From: Myxocyprinus asiaticus
Taxonomy: Eukaryota > Chordata > Actinopteri > Cypriniformes > Catostomidae
NCBI RefSeq assembly: GCF_019703515.2
Contig: NC_059368.1
Coordinates: 35,180,735 to 35,244,734, forward strand
DNA length: 64,000 bases
Reading direction: 5' to 3'
Below, piece by piece: positions 63,491 to 64,000 of this stretch (position 1 is the first letter of the stretch; every line of letters begins with the position of its first letter). A program made the translations under genes and the position numbers. Below the pieces are notes generated by a model that was given only the letters and a program-made list of their open reading frames with translations, ran no database searches and was not told the origin of the DNA.

Positions 63491-64000
63491 GTAAGTTCAT
63501 AATGATTAGGATACATAACCGTTTTTGTCCACTTTTAGATGGTTTGGATTCTGTATGGACTGTATAAAGTGATGGGCAATGTCTGAGAGGTGATATTTGT
63601 CTCTTCCTGGACTGCATTAGGAATGTTCAGTTAGTTCCCTCTTTAAAAGCAGAAGTTAATGGCTACACCCTCATGTCTTTCTCTGTCAAGGTTTGGATTC
63701 GATGTACCGGTCATTTTGCGTAGCTCTGATGAGACTGAGTCTTTCACACCTGTTCCTGAGAGGAAGATGATGCAGTTGACCAATCCCTTCTCTTTGGAAA
63801 TGGGCTCTACGGCAGGTACAGTCACTGGTGAGGATCAGCTAATAATAATGGTAGATTGATCTAAAATGAGTGAGATGCGATCAATAAGAGGATGTGCTCT
63901 CTAATCATGTCAGATGGTGTGAGCTTGCGGCCGTATTGCCTTGAAGACTGCGTCCTCAGCTGTTTCTGGGGTTGTGGGGTTCAGGCTCTCCAGGCGACCC
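63387..64000 (+). CDS. cgrrf1: Cell growth regulator with RING finger domain 1, N-terminal part
   Basis: Coding exons 63387..63490, 63691..63815 and 63914..64000 (continues past the window); GT-AG borders, phases 2 and 1 agree. The first 105 residues match the CGRRF1 family: MAAEFLVMLYEYSPLFYITV then a membrane segment at about 16-35 ending VAVVLGW, FGFDVPVILRSSDETESFTP and YCLEDCVLSCFWGCGVQALQ. In mammals CGRRF1 is about 330 aa, with a C-terminal RING domain that acts as a ubiquitin ligase at the ER; that part lies beyond the right edge, so the RING residues cannot be checked here. Confidence 0.93.
63691..63815 (+). CDS. cgrrf1: cgrrf1 exon 2 (residues 35-76)
   Basis: Acceptor tctgtcaag before 63691; donor gtacag after 63815. 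125 bp. Encodes FGFDVPVILRSSDETESFTP and MMQLTNPFSLEMGSTA. Confidence 0.92.
63914..64000 (+). CDS. cgrrf1: cgrrf1 exon 3, cut by the window edge
   Basis: Acceptor catgtcag before 63914. Encodes DGVSLRPYCLEDCVLSCFWG and CGVQALQAT, then the window ends. Confidence 0.9.

Overview
The window is nuclear DNA from a teleost fish, most likely a cypriniform (carp/minnow/loach group). The genes are vertebrate genes with short GT-AG-spliced exons in an AT-rich background. About half of the sequence is repeats of fish type: Tc1/mariner elements, TTAA-flanked and hAT-like MITEs, tRNA-derived SINEs, and L1- and L2-type LINEs. The SINEs and MITEs resemble families I associate with carps and minnows. I see no prokaryotic features, rRNA, CRISPR array or stand-alone tRNA gene.

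Three host genes are supported exon by exon. (1) stxbp6l, an amisyn-like syntaxin-binding protein, lies on the minus strand with five coding exons (16497 to 7794). They join in frame to 274 residues. A long 3' UTR probably ends near 5100, and a noncoding first exon may lie near 22655-22740. (2) ddhd1, the phosphatidic-acid-preferring phospholipase A1, lies on the minus strand with 13 coding exons (57930 to 35492). They join in frame to 878 residues, including the SHSLG lipase motif and the DDHD domain. (3) cgrrf1, a RING-finger protein anchored by an N-terminal membrane segment, lies on the plus strand; its first three coding exons (63387 onward) are present and the gene runs off the right edge. 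ddhd1 and cgrrf1 are head to head about 5.5 kb apart.

Layout: 1-5.1 kb is intergenic with a piggyBac-like and a mariner-like element. 5.1-23 kb is stxbp6l, its introns holding many MITEs, a SINE, a Tc1 nested in a mariner, another Tc1, and a 944 bp CACTA-like element with a decayed ORF. 23.4-31.2 kb is a Tc1 nested in a Tc1 followed by a rearranged L1. 31.2-35.5 kb is a mariner MITE, an LTR fragment and two TTAA MITEs in or beyond the ddhd1 3' end. 35.5-57.9 kb is ddhd1; its introns carry a ~79 bp minisatellite, a Tc1, a small LTR element inserted in an L2 LINE, two SINEs, and a four-level nest of elements that makes up nearly all of intron 1. 58.6-63.4 kb is an L1 remnant and further MITEs in front of cgrrf1.

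I found no operon-like or defence-like system. The most interesting features are the nested elements, the miniature LTR element, the CACTA-like element with its ORF, and the extended amisyn paralogue. The transposon ORFs I examined are broken by stops, frameshifts or deletions.
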